Positions 11,236 through 23,608 of a stretch of DNA of 64,000 nt are shown piece by piece. The position numbers were made by a program, and so were the translations under genes. The DNA comes from Canariomyces notabilis (lineage: Eukaryota > Ascomycota > Sordariomycetes > Sordariales > Chaetomiaceae): contig NW_027041824.1 in assembly GCF_033297395.1 (NCBI RefSeq), positions 1,058,211-1,122,210 on the forward strand. The letters run 5' to 3'. Under the pieces are notes generated by a model, which did no database searches, was not told where the DNA came from, and saw nothing but the letters and a program-made list of their open reading frames with translations. Each line of letters starts with the position of its first letter. Within the stretch, counting starts at the first letter, position 1.

Positions 11236-12913
11236 TTGGGAGCTTTCAGACGGAGTCATATTGGGGTGGATGTATTTGTCGTGGTTATTACTGACAGATT
11301 AGGGGTTCAAGGGGCTTGAAGGCTAGAAGGTTCGGCGGTTGTCGGGTATCTTTGAATATTTTCTGTCTTTCCTTTGTGTGGTTGGGAGTTGGGACAGTGC
11401 CAGCGGCGTTTGGGGTCTTGGGGTGATATCCAGGTATGAAGACCGGGAGCTGTCTATCCCTTGAAATCTTGTTTCATTTTTTTTTTTTTTTTTGGATTTT
11501 TTTGGGTCTCTTCTCTTCTACCTTTGCTTTTTTTGTCCGGGGATCTCCCGGGTTTTTTGCTTCAAATTCGGGTTTCGGGGTTTGTAACGATCAGGGGTCA
11601 GTACTGATGCTCGTTGCTAAAGATGGGTTTCTACACTACTCCGTAGGAGGGGGTTGACAACAAGATGTATGATTTACCTGGTACAAGTACAAGTATACAT
11701 ACATGGAATTGCTTGGATATATATCTCTATCTGACTTTAGTTTCTCTTTGGGCTAGCAAAGTATTGATCTGGATTGGGTGTTGGATTGATATGATATTAA
11801 ACTCCAAGGGTGGGAGGTCTTAGCAGTTGCTTCAGGTTTGATATTGTTGGATGTACGGATAAGATACTGATTAAGGCAACAAAGAGTGGTGTCACAACTA
11901 CCATTGCCAAGGTGTTCAAGACAGTCGAGGTATGAGTTGGTAGCTAACTGGGTAGTATACTATCAACCTGACCTGCTCCTTTCTCCTCTTGCGTCGGCCG
12001 GTCGGTGAAAATGGCTTCCGGCCTGGCCCGCTTGTCTCTTCCCCTTTCCGGCTGACCGCCACCCTGTTTACCATCTCCCTAATAACACAGGAAGAACCTA
12101 TATCGTCTATCCATGGGGTCGGACGAAGGGCATGTTGCCGTGCTAGGTATCCAGCCCGGTGCAATCCATACACGGAACGGACTTTCCAGAACTTCGGGCT
12201 CGGACATGCCACGCCATCTTTCGAGAAAGCAGAACAGCAAGTGGCAATGATACGATGTGCCCGTAGCTTGCAGCGAGCTGCATTGCAAGTCATGCCATTG
12301 GGAGTCCTGGGCTGCCACAACTGGCATCCCTCTTGACAGTCAAGTCGAGCAATCCGCCTCGAATTTCGTCGAGGCTACCAGGTCTACTGCAGGCCTACCC
12401 GCTGGATCTACTGCCGCGATGTTGGCACCATTCTTGAAAGAAGAGCTTGCATAAGCTCTATATCCGTTGCAGACGGTGAAATGCCCCGTGCAGTTAACCT
12501 GCTATGCCTTTGGTTCCGGTATTGAGAAGATGACGGATAATGCTGTTAGGCTCCTGCGCGATCGTGAATGGCAGCATTTACTCTCTGTATGCGATACGTA
12601 TTCTGGTCAATTGTTTGTTTGCCGCTGAAGACATCTAGTAGTTGCTGCATAGCCAATATCCTGCTGATTACGCTTTGGTCTCGTACTCTAAAGATGTCGC
12701 TCAATAGCAGGGCGTTGTTTCCAACTTAGGCGCCTCCGGTGCTCAGTCAACCGTCGCTATTGCTCTCCAAGGCTTCAATCTTGGGCCTTATCTTCTCCTG
12801 AAATTCCTTGTATTACGGCTGATTTGCCGTTTCATCCCAAGATAAAGGCATAGAGGAGCAGGTGGTAACCAATCATCCCGGTAGATGCGTGTTTGTTCAG
12901 AAGGAATCGTTCC
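11236..12913. other. Convergent intergenic region
   Basis: 1.7 kb between the 3' ends of the hydroxylase and F-box genes. It has a T-rich tract at about 11476-11530 and the nonamer TACTCCGTA near 11638, which matches the recurrent intergenic motif. The frames at 11916-12454 overlap on both strands with no domain signal and are not called. Confidence 0.5.
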
Positions 12914-15128
12914 TCAGAAGCGCACGACCGTGATTCTTCCCTCGTAATCTTCTCCGACAATCCTAACGAACAGTGTCAGTCGAATAGGTTTGGCGAGCAA
13001 GGCTCTAGATCTAATGTGGTTTCCTTCCAGCGATAGCTACAGAGCCACCCGTAAAAGGAGTAAACAGGTCTGATAATACATACCACCTCTCGTCCCCCGC
13101 AATGTGGCCCTTAGCCATGAGCTCTGACCACATGCCGTCGGGAAAAGGAAGCTCCTTGCATCTCGCATGTGCTCTCACGTTGCTGCGCCGTCGGCGCCCG
13201 GCGTCGTCTTCCGTGTCAGACGGCGAGCCAGTGCCCTCGACTGAGACCGCCGGGCGGACATGAACTGACATAGTCTCCAGCATGAAGCAGTCACGCGCCG
13301 TTACTCGTACACCGGCTGCGAAGTCGACAATCTGGGTCACGGTCAGATAGGGGAAATCCTCGTGGCGCCAGCACGGGGCCAGGCCGGGCCGGATTTTCGG
13401 TCCGATTCCAATCGCAGCATTTCTGGGCCCGCTCTCGGCAAGCGCCCACGGCCAACCCATGGCTGCGGAGGACGAGCGAATGCGGAGCGGGTCCGTAAGG
13501 TGTGTCTGAGCGTCAAGGCTAGAATCCCCGGTAGGCAGCGACGCTATATCTGTAAGTGTTGGGAGGAGCCCGTCGGCGTCAGCAACGCGCCGGCAGAAGC
13601 TCATGTTGACATCACCATCTGCGCCACATGCGTCAACCCAGACCGGCCCATGGACGGGATCATTGCTCGTCGTGGATGTGTAAGTCGTCGGTGTGTGATT
13701 AGCGAGCTCAGTCATACTCAAATAGCCAGTGGAAGATGCGGCGGCTGGATATGATGGCTGAGAAGAAGATTCAGGGCAGGGCGGCGCCGGAATGACCGGG
13801 ATACCGGTACACCGAACGAGATGGACGCGAGGGGGATTGAGGGAGCTATGTTGGCCCTCGGCCCAACGGTGCTCTTCTTCAATAACATACAGATTCGTGC
13901 CATCCAGCATCAGGCCCCTGAGCTGCGGTGTTGCGCGTTGGCGCACTCCGTAGAAATCCAACTCGCGCCAGGCCATGCGCCGAATAACCCGTGGGCCGGT
14001 CGTAGTGGTCGAGGCGGGAACTGTCTTCAGACACTCCGAATTCGGTTCCGAGCCTGCCACTTCATGTAACTTCCTGCCGGTAACCTTGCTACTTCCGTTC
14101 CATAAACCAGTCGGTAAGGATGTTGTTCGACTAATGTTCGGGCGCTTGTCAGCCTTTGGGTTTGCTGATGGCCGGTAGGGACTGGGAGAGGAGATGTCCC
14201 ATACGGCCAACTGCTCGATAGGCTCGATATGGTAGAGCGAGCGGTTAGGCTGCCAGAAATACACGGCATAATGCGTCGCCGTGTGCGTCGAGAAGAAGCG
14301 GTCTGAGCGGTTCAAGGGCAGACCAAGGAAGTGTGGCTCCCACTCAGAGCGGAACTCAACACACCACTTTGCCGAAGGCTTGCGGATGACATCGAAGGCC
14401 GTAACGAAGTGCCGATGCACTACCTCGAGAGCGTTCAGCTGATGGTATGGGAGCGCTTCTGCCCACTCGATGATGAGCACACCACTCGCTAACCGGACTC
14501 GACGTATATGTTTTGAGCGAACATCGAATGGCACAGGCACTTGTTGGTTTGTCGCTAAGTCGATAATGTGATACACGTAGCCATCATTTTCAGCAGATAC
14601 TTTAGCGGGATACACCAGAAGACCGTCTTCCTGGCTGTACGACCACTCTGGATCAGGATGATGAAAATCGGACGTCTTGTCCAGAAAGCGCAGGAACCTG
14701 CTCCAAGGCGCCACCGGCCAGAACGAGAAGAGGGAGCCCATCTTCTGCCGATTGTTCTTGGTCATCTCGAGCTTCTCAATGACACGCGGCTTCGCCTGGT
14801 TCAAATAGTAGTACCGGCGAGCTACATCGGCCAAAATCGAGAACCACGGCCGGGGATTCTCGATGATGTCTGCAAGCTCGGCCTTCAGATTGGCGGGGAT
14901 GTCTGCTGACTCCAGAGTTGATGCCGTGAGGGCGGCAGCGGCAGTGGCCAGGCGTAGCTCGCGGCATCGGGGGAAGTTCCAGCGTAGAAGCAGCAGCGAG
15001 GCAACTTCGCTCGTGAAGGCTTCGTGCCATCGGCGGGAGACAGCGCGACAACGCACACAGGTACGCGGAGAGAGGCGGGAGATGACAAGGAGAAATATGT
15101 CATGCGGCAGCTCCGTGATGTCCCTCAT
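12914..15128 (-). CDS. F-box protein
   Basis: Two exons, 15128-13084 and 12962-12914, give about 697 aa. The N-terminal F-box spans about residues 4-45 (ELPHDIFLLVISRLSPRTC through SRRWHEAF) and would bind Skp1 in an SCF ubiquitin ligase. The remainder carries no recognised repeat, although several strand-like pieces (EDGLLVYPAKV, YAVYFWQPNRSLYHI) are typical of the large fungal F-box proteins whose tails resemble irregular beta-propellers. Reading without a splice gives a 705-aa protein with an atypical end. Splicing donor TG/GTATGT to an acceptor at 12963 replaces it with WIVGEDYEGRITVVRF then stop, the usual ending of this fungal family. The ubiquitylation target is unknown. Confidence 0.85.
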
Positions 15129-16800
15129 CTTGTCGGCTTCCTTTTACAAGGAGCGTCCCCGCATCAAGAAGCCGTGATACTGGAAGGTGTGCCTGCCAGC
15201 GTGTCGAATTTCAATCGAATCTCGATCTGGGCCTCCCAGCATGCTTGCGGTTGCGCCGCATATCTTTATGCTTGAAAGTCGATACGCTAAAATGGAAATC
15301 AATAGAGGTTGACGAAGTTCCTGTCAATCGAAGACATGCCCGAGATCGAGCATGCTTTCCGCGTAGTGTAGTTGAATGTGTAATCCCTTACTAGCGATTG
15401 GACAGAAGTATCTGACAGCAATAGGTACTGCACCAAACCCAGTGGGCAAGTTAGTGCAACATGCACATTGCAGTGCAAACAGGAGCCACTAAAATACACT
15501 GCACCTTGGCCTTCCAGGCAACAGCCAGCCCAACGTGGTTGCCGCCCTGGCGCTTTCCCTGAATAGTCATTACGGAGTACCTTACCTAGGATTACCTGCT
15601 TGTAGGTTTATGAAAGATTTAGCAACTGTCTTGTCTCCTGTGTATAACACGCCAAAACGCGGACGATGACCGCACATCCGATCACAAGAGTCTTGTCTCG
15701 ATACGGAGTACATACATGTATATCGGGACTCCTACCCACGAGGACCACCATGCAGGGAGTCAGGGACCGTGGTGACATGTGGTGCCAAGATGCCAAGACG
15801 ATGGAACATGCCTCGATTGATCGAGCTCTTGTTCGTTCGTTTGCTCCAGAAGCCTCGTTCATCTCGCGGCTGCGTACCCCAAGTGCCACGAGACAAACTC
15901 GTGGCGGGATATCCCGCATGCATGCACCTCGTCTGTGCAATGGAATTTTCGAGGCGGTTGATACATGAGAGGGCGGGTGTTAGGGGAACGAATACGCCGA
16001 CGAGTCACATCATCGCCATCAAATGTCAGGCTACGTTTTGTATGTATGTACCGTATCTGGCAGCTACCTACCTAAGTACAATACAGTACCTAAGGAAGTG
16101 GCCAGCTCGCCTATGGTCCTATGGATGATTATCAACAATGGAGTATACACCGTTTTCTGGGATGATCACTTGCACCGACTGTTCATCTGAATGTTCTCAC
16201 ATTGTTGTCCTATTACTTACTACCTCCCGGGACACTGACCCGACAAGTTGCGAACGGGATATTGTGATTGCTTTTACAACATTCTCCGTACCCGTACAAT
16301 ACCGGTATCGTGTATGCCGACATTCGTACCTCCGTACGACCAGGCACTGACAGGACTGTATGGGTCGGCTGGCTCGGTTCAAGTCAAGCTTTTCCAAGCC
16401 GCTCTCGGCGCCCCAACTAAAAGCCCCCGCACGCTCAGGGGGTCATCTCATTCGTGCCCCGTCTGTTTCGTCGCTCCCCACGACTTCTTGTCCTCCTTGG
16501 CAAGCCAAGCATCAGCCTGTACAGCCTTGGCATATGCAATCCCGAGCTTCTTTGACGACCGACTCTTGGCCTTCTTATCCATTCTGTCGTCTGCTCCTCG
16601 ATAACAATCGACATCCCGACTCGGCCCGAGAGGCCTTCAAGCCGCAGCCCGATTCATCTTGTGGTTGCGCTGCGAGTCAAGCCAGACGACCGAGCCCGTG
16701 TCGCATGGGCTGCGACGCGGATACGGCCGATTGACCACGATTCCACACGATTCCTCAGCTGCCCCTCTCCTCGTCGCTCCCTATCCTGCCAGCAATATAG
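15129..16800. other. Divergent intergenic region between F-box gene and palF
   Basis: 1.67 kb that should hold both promoters. Two exact copies of the intergenic decamer TACGGAGTAC occur (15571-15580 and 15702-15711). The part next to palF carries a cluster of PacC-type hexamers, listed separately. Several upstream ATGs with short frames lie in the probable palF leader. Confidence 0.55.
16496..16570. promoter_or_regulatory. Cluster of four PacC/Rim101-type GCCAAG hexamers upstream of palF
   Basis: GCCAAG or its complement CTTGGC occurs at 16496-16501, 16504-16509, 16526-16531 and 16565-16570, between 231 and 305 nt before the palF start codon. GCCARG is the established core site of the ambient-pH regulator PacC. 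Whether this stretch is promoter or transcribed leader cannot be told. Binding is inferred only from the core hexamer. Confidence 0.4.
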
Positions 16801-19480
16801 ATGGGCCAGTCGAATCAGTCCCCCGACAACCGAGCCGCCGCCGCCGCCGCCGCCTCTGCTCCTGCGTCTCCCGTCGAGGGCCCGTCATCAAGCAGCCGGT
16901 CGTCCTTCTTCTCGCGCTTTAGCCTGCTCCGCTCGCGCGCTCGCAACATTGCCGACTTCCATATCCGACCCGCCGAGCCACATCGCAACTATGGCGCCGG
17001 GGACCACGTGAAGGGCGCGGTTATCTTGACCATAGTCAAGCCTGTCCGCATCACACACCTCGTCGTGTCGTTACACGGCTACATGCGCGTCTACAAGGGG
17101 CCTAACGTTCCCGCCAACGAGCCCATTGTCGACCCTGCCGAGGTGCCCGCCATTCCGATTCTCAGCTCGCGTCAGAAAAGCCACCCGTCAGGCTACGTGA
17201 AGCTGTTCCAAGATGAGCAAGCCCTCAGTGCTGATGGGCGGCTCGAGCCGGGCAGATATGAGTTCAACTTTGATCTGCTCTTCCCTACCCATGGGCTACC
17301 GAGCAGCATAGATGTATGTGTTCACGTTGCTGCTCTTGCAGTCCCTTCTCCTTCGTCTTACCGCTTGTTAACATTACCTGCCCTAGTTTGAACGCGGTAC
17401 TATCTCGTACGTGATCACGGCCACCTTGACCCGTCCGACATCGATGGGGACCAAGGTGCCGCCCAAAACGAGCTGTGAGCGGAAAATAAGTCTTATCGAG
17501 AAAGTTGATGTTGGCCCTCTGGCTCCGCCACGACCTCGCACAATATACCTAGAGCCTGTATCAAAGCGGCCAAAGAAGAAAAAGCAACCCGGCGTTAGCG
17601 CTGAGAAAGTTTTGGCTGCCCCTGACACGGCCGAGCCAGCCTCCGATATGGATTCAACACGAGCAAACGAAAATTCCACAGAAGGTTCGCTATCGGTCAT
17701 TGGAGAGGACCGCCACGAGGAGGCTGCGGGCAGCAATTCGAGAAATCTGGCGCAATGTGATGTGCGGAGCGTGAGCAGTGATAGCGCTGTCAGTCGCAGT
17801 ACTGACCGAAGCAAATGTGGCGATAACAGTCACCCCGTGACCTCTCCCACTGCTGTATCCGGCGGAAAAGCGATCTCCGCCGTGAAAGAGCGCACAATCA
17901 CCGCAACCGTTGAGCTGCAAAAAGGTGGCTGTCTGCCAGGCGACACGGTGCCCATCAAGATATCCGTCCAGCACATTAAAAGGATAAAGAGCCTGCATGG
18001 AGTTATCGTGACTCTCTACAGGCTAGGTCGCATAGACTCGTCCCCCTGGCTGCCTTCTAAGGAGCTGCCAAGCTCAAATGATCGGAAGGGGGGAAAGGAA
18101 GAGTATTACCCCAAGTCCAAGACCGGGCTCGGCGGCCTTTCTCTGTCAGCAGCCGGTTCGTGCAGTGTATTCCGGAAAGACCTATCTCAGTCTTTAGCCC
18201 CCCTTATCATCGACCCGGCCACCTTGACGGCAACACTAACAACGTCGGTACGCGTCCCTGAGGACGTGTTTCCCACCATCAAAGGTGTTCCCTACGAGAT
18301 GATTACATTCAAATACCATGTCGAAGTCATTGTGGATCTTGGGGGGAAGCTGGCCAACCAGATCCAAGCCGGGAAGTCTTCTGGGGCAAGGGTCAACACC
18401 GTGAGCGGACCGCTCGGTTTGACAGGCACTGCTTTCGATGGCGCAGCCTCACTAACATCATGGGGAACGAGCATTATCGATACAGACAGACTTCGGCGGC
18501 AGAAGGGCGTAATCTCTGTCATGTTTGAAGTCGTTGTCGGAACGACAGATAGCAACCGGCTCCGGGGCAAGGCTCCATTCAAACCTACACCTTCCGTCCA
18601 CACTGTGCCCGTCCGCGAACGCGACTTGTACGACGGCGACAGGGGCGAGAAGCAGCCTTGGCCGGCACCGGCAGAAAACGATCCCTATGCGCCGGCTGAC
18701 TACCCCCATGATTACGGCCCGTCACCCGCTTCTCAACCCACATACTCCGCACTATGGAACTCACCCTCCCCGCCACCCCCGTCCGCACCCGTACCCTACT
18801 ACATCCCTCCACCAGAGGTACCGGACGAAAGCACGCTCACCGAAAAGGAGCGCATCAGACGCGCCGAGCAGAGGCTACTGCCTAGCCAGCCCCCGGAAAT
18901 ACCAACCTCCGTTGTCGCGGGTCCCTCGGGTGCCCATCATCCTCCAGCCGCCGACGTGCCCATCGCCGACGAAAACATTTACGACGCCGAAGACGACGCC
19001 GCCCAGCCGCCTCCTCCTCCTCCCCCGCCGCTGCTGCTGCCGCCTGACGCAGCAGACACGCCCTCGGCTCCGACACTCGAAGACCTCTCACAGGGCACCG
19101 CCCACTACCACCACCCGACAGAGGACAAGCAGGAGCTGGAAAGACAACGGCTCCTTGCCGAGGCCAGCGCGCCGCCAGAGTTTCCCGAGGATTGTGACCC
19201 TGGACCGAGCAGTGCCGCGCCCCTTGCTGTGCGGGTACCCTCGGCGGCGGCGGCGGCGGAGGAGTTTGAACCCTCGGCGCCGGTGCTTTCGGAGGAGGAG
19301 GGCGGTGGGGAAGGGGATCGGAGTGCTGCTGCTGCTGAGCGGGTGTATGCGGCAGAGGATTATACGTATACGTACTCGTATGGCCCGCATTTGGCTTCGG
19401 CTTCGGATGAGGCAGAGGCTGGGGGTGGGGGTGTAGGTGTGGAGGCTGGGTCGGAGCCGTTGCCTAGGTATGAACGATGA
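16801..19480 (+). CDS. palF: pH-response regulator PalF/Rim8 (alpha-arrestin)
   Basis: Exons 16801-17313 and 17387-19480 give 868 aa. The arrestin-N half starts near residue 48 (RNIADFHIRPAEPHRNYGAG) and runs across the intron through FERGTISYVITATLTRPTS. The arrestin-C half lies near 330-480 (ATVELQKGGCLPGDTVPIKI through GVPYEMITFKYHVEVIVDLG). The segments KVDVGPLAPPRPRTIYLEP and KTGLGGLSLSAAGSCSVFRK are characteristic of PalF rather than other arrestins. PalF binds the cytoplasmic tail of the plasma-membrane pH sensor PalH. On alkaline exposure it is ubiquitylated and links the sensor to ESCRT, leading to PacC processing. The C-terminal third is disordered and Pro/Glu/Ala-rich, including a run of eight prolines. 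The start codon context is weak, but it is the only ATG giving the full arrestin-N fold. Confidence 0.95.
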
Positions 19481-20238
19481 TTCTCCGTTTTTTTATTTTT
19501 TTTTTATTTTTTTTTATTTTTTTTTCCTCTTATCTTGTTGATGGTATATGCTGTTCTATGGTCTGGAAGGAGAGGAATTTTGGATATATCATCTCGCGGT
19601 TTTGGGTTGGCAGTATAGTATTGATACTGTCTGGGAAGGATGATGTGGCGTTTGATTGTTGGGCATAGTGTTGTTGTTAGTGCATAGCGTTGTGGGGTTG
19701 TCTATTATCCCATATATATATACCTATATGTATACGCGTCTCTGCTTGTCCTGGCCTGGCTAGGGTGCTGTGTATTTCTTGAGCTATGGGGGTTAGGGGG
19801 GTTGTTTGTGAGGGCTCAATTGAGCAAGAGGGTGTATCGAAAGATGTTTCTGTCAGGTGAATATGTCGTTTGATGAGCGCAGCTCGGTCAGCTCGGAAAG
19901 TATACATAACGTAGGTGCTGGAGGCTACCAGGGCAACTGATCTTGGTTTTCATAACCAAGTCCGGTGGTACCTGAGTGAGCATGCTATCCTCGAGTCATG
20001 GCTTGACTACTGTCCTGCCTGCACCGTTCCAGTTAGCAACACTATCTACCCCTTTGCGATGTTGTTCGCCCGCACTACCATGACGGTTATCCGAATTCTT
20101 CACCCCTTCATCCAGACGGTATAGCACATCATAGATCAGATGAGCCTTCCCTTTCAATTCTCTGACTAATCGACCGCTCCCAGATATGATGGCATCAACC
20201 CAGGAGGGCATCACGATTCACGATAGAGATCGGTCCCA
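19481..20238. other. Convergent intergenic region
   Basis: 760 nt between the 3' ends of palF and the Cys-rich membrane protein gene. T-rich tracts directly follow the palF stop (about 19487-19530) and may belong to its 3' UTR. Nothing else was recognised. Confidence 0.5.
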
Positions 20239-22109
20239 TCACTTCTTGAACATAAACCCACCCCGATCCCGCCTCCCACAGACATCGACGCCATCCCCAG
20301 ACACCTCAGCAATGACGCCCCCATCGCCTTCCAACTCGCCCAACCTCCTCCCTTCTCTTTGCCCATGCCCGTGCCGGTGCCCGTGTCCATCGACAGCCCG
20401 TACACCAACCGAACCACCAGCCTGCCGCGACAAACCCGACGAAGCCTCCAATTCAATTGGCATGGAATCCGCCCCCGCCACCTCGGCAATCCCAATGCTT
20501 ATGACACCCACCCCCATCCCCATCTCCTCACCCTCCTTCATCCCCACCCCCCTGATGAACCCCTGATTCTCACCACCACCAACCCACTGACCCCGACCCC
20601 GCCCCCGCCCCCGCCCCCGGCCTCGCTCGTGTTGGGCATGATGAGCCGTCGCCCCTACCGTGACAGGCAACTGAAAAGGCAGCGCGTGGTGGCCCGCTGG
20701 CGCAGCCGGTCCAAAATGTGCCGGGAGCGGCGGCAGGGTGGGCTCAAGCTGCATGTCATTGCCATTATCGTCGCGGTACAAGTACGAGTCATGGTAGTCA
20801 CTGCTGCTGCTGTGCGTGTGGCTGTGGCTGTGGCGATGGTAGCCGAAGCGGAAGCGGTAGCGGTAGCGGCGCCGGCGCCGGCGAACGACGGAGAGGACTA
20901 CAAAAGCTGCCAGCAGCAGGCCCAGTATGGAACCACCCGCTGCGAGGCCGGCTATGGTGCCTGATGATAGCGATGGTGGGGGTGGTCGTGATGATGATGT
21001 TGGGGTGGGGGACGGAGAGTGTGATGGGGGAGGAATCAGGCTTGCTGTGCTTGTGACTGTGCGGGTTGTTGGCGGGTGGGAGGTGAGTGTTAGGGTTGAG
21101 GTGGTGGATATTGTTGTTTGCGCGTTGACGACGCTGCGGTTACGGGAGAGGTTTAGTATACATACAGATAGGATTTTGGTTGGTATTTGGTGCTGAGCAG
21201 GCTTACCGCGTGTTGGTTTGGTAGAGGGTGGTTACGACGGTGGAGGTTGTCGAGACGGTCACCCTGGTAGAGGATATGCTGGTTATATCTGTGGTCTGGG
21301 TGACATAGCTGGTCACCGTCGGGGTCGAATCCTGGGCTGCCTGCCGTGGAATAGGGGTAATGTTGCTGATGCCATGGGGCAGTCTCTTGCCCTGAGACGT
21401 CCGGAACGCAAGACTACTGCCGCTCCCTTCGCTTTGCTGGGGCAGCTCCTGCCTGGGAACAACCTGCTCCGCAACTGTTGTGACGCTTACCCAGAAAACA
21501 TCGGTCTGGGTTGCAGCACTGGAGATGGTGACATCAACTATCGAGATGGCAGTCGACGTTTCGATCCGGGCCACCACTATGGTTGCCCGCTGTGTTGCGA
21601 TGTGCGTCGTCGTTTCAACGATGGTCGACGTAACAGTCACAGCCAGCCTTCTCGACTTGTCAATCTGACGACCTCTTTATTTCAGCTGATACGGTAGCTC
21701 AACGGCAGACTTACAGAGCGGAGAGGCATTTCCCCTGAGAGCAGGTCTGGTCACTGGAACAACAACCGGATCCGCAGCACAGATCTCCTCGCCCACAGCA
21801 GTGCTTCCCCTCAATGCAGCAGTTCCCACAGTCGGGACAGAAGTCGACGTTGTTACCGAAGCAGTAGTTGGATCCGTTCGACAAACAGTCTCTCCTCCCC
21901 ACGCTCAAGACTTGGCCGTGTAATCCAAACAGGGCCTTCGTCCCAGGAAACGGATCTGCCCATGTCTCCACATAGCCGACGTCTTGAAATGGGGAGGCCA
22001 GGCTTGACTCCGAGTCGCAGTTCTCTGCCGTAGGCCAGACCTTGGGTCCAGCGAGAATGTCAAAGGCCTTCACGATAGCAATGAGCAGCCGGGCCCAGAC
22101 AGACGACAT
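20239..22109 (-). CDS. Cys-rich single-pass membrane protein of sensor-like layout
   Basis: Exons 22109-21715, 21650-21207 and 21133-20239 give about 577 aa. An N-terminal hydrophobic leader precedes an extracellular domain. Its last 60 residues are packed with cysteines, including paired ones (CGNCCIEGKHCCGRGDLCCG, then SGCCSS), a granulin/EGF-like density. A Thr/Ser/Val-rich stalk follows, with repeats such as TSTIVETTTH and VTTLYQTNT. Then come one transmembrane helix (GSILGLLLAAFVVLSVV), an Arg-rich stop-transfer and a cytoplasmic tail with a His/Ser run and repeated GRGRGRG. The layout recalls Mid2/Wsc-type wall sensors, but I recognise no WSC domain. The first intron's acceptor (CGAG) is weak and was chosen because it is the only nearby one that keeps the stalk in frame. 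Confidence 0.75.
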
Positions 22110-22864
22110 AGCGGTGCTGGCTCATGGTGGAAGATTGGGAGGCAGGAGCAGCACATGACTATCCGAATCAATCGCCGTCAAATGCCTGGGCTATTAGGTA
22201 CAGCTTTACAGGCTGCGCAAGACGACAACAAATCGCTAACCAAGACATGTGGCGGCGGTCTGGCGGCAGGAATCATCCCCACAGCAGACCATCATTGGAT
22301 TCATGGCGGGCTCGGCCAATGGCCATAACCGCTCTTGAGCGTATTGTGAGGATGAGACAGAAGACCCGCCATGCTCGATGCAAGCCACCGACATCCGGTG
22401 CAGAAGCTGTCGCACGCAACCATCACTTGACTGGTTGTCGAACACAAGTGTGCGACTGCTTCAGCCTCTCAAGGCGGTCCTCGGCAATTTCTCCCCGGAC
22501 TTTGCAGATGGGGTAATGTATTTGGGCCGGTGTAGATTTGGTTGGGCAAGAATCTCGAGCTGATGAGGGGATGTTAGCGGGGAGGGGAATTGTAGAGCTT
22601 TGTTGAATGTCAGCTTGCATCTTGTCGTTGAGGTTAGGTAATTTGTACAAGCACAAACAACGTTTTAATATGTCGAGTATGTTAACTTCTAGGTTGTTGT
22701 GAGCGGAGTTAATCTGTTAAGCAAGGTTCTGCATCTTTAACGTTTAACGAAATGCAGTAGGTTGATCCAGGTTACGTGCATTGTATGCACAAGTAGCGTA
22801 CTGTATAAATTACACCCAACGTTGATACCTTCGACACCTAAGGCCTCCAAATTATCTCACCAAC
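22110..22864. other. Divergent promoter region
   Basis: 755 nt between the Cys-rich membrane protein gene (-) and sld5 (+). No repeats were recognised. The short frames in both directions show no domain signal. Confidence 0.5.
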
Positions 22865-23608
22865 ATGGACATCGACGACATTCTTCAAGAAGTCGACCCA
22901 TCATTCCACACCATACCCCAAGAAAAGCGCGATCTCCAGGAACTGACGCGTGCATGGGTTGCCGAACGATCGGCGCCGGAGCTTCTGCCGTACGAACCTG
23001 CCCCTCCTCGACCTTGTCGGACCCGATCTCACCTTGACCCGGCACCCTGCTAATCCGGCATCTGCAGCTGGCCGGCCGACGGGCTATTCGAGCGCATCAA
23101 TGGCAGCATCAAGCGGCAGATTGAAAAGGTCGAGGAGATGACGGGCGACATGGACCCCAAAACCAACTTTGCCCTCATCGTCATCCAGACCGAGCTCGAG
23201 CGCTTCAAGTACCTGGTGCGCAGCTACCTGCGCGCCCGCATCGCAAAGATCGACAAGCACACGCTGCACTACCTTTCGACCGACGAGCTGCGCGGCCGTC
23301 TTTCGGACATGGAGCTGGCCTACGCCACCCGCCACCAGGCCCTGCTGCACAACCACTACCTGTCGTCCTTCCTGGCTTCTTTCCCGCCCGCCCTGCAGAA
23401 CCTCAACGACACCGCGGGAGGCATCTCCATGATCGAGACCCCCGATCTCGAGTCGGCCGTGTTCATCCGCCTGCTCAAAAACGCCCTCGTCGAAGGCCGT
23501 GGCGTCGACACGGACGACGCTACGAATATGCAGGTCAACGACATTGTCATCCTGCGCTGGTCCGATGCGAAGCCGCTGGTTGAAGCGGGCAGCGCCGAGC
23601 TCATTTGA
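22865..23608 (+). CDS. sld5: GINS complex subunit Sld5
   Basis: Exons 22865-22989 and 23068-23608 give 221 aa, the usual Sld5 length. The start MDIDDILQEVDPSFH and the core TNFALIVIQTELERFKYLVR, followed by RARIAKIDKHTLHYLS, are the conserved helical A-domain of Sld5. The C-terminus (NMQVNDIVILRWSDAKPLVE to ELI) is the small beta-rich B-domain, which anchors Sld5 in the GINS tetramer. GINS joins Mcm2-7 and Cdc45 in the CMG helicase and is needed for the start and progress of DNA replication. The intron is 78 nt, with GTACGA donor, CTAAT branch and CAG acceptor, and its join restores WPADGLFERING. Confidence 0.95.

Noticed and set aside
18525..19436. 303-codon overlapping frame inside palF
   Set aside because: A shadow of the G+C-rich palF coding sequence, with Arg/Pro/Thr-biased composition and no domain.
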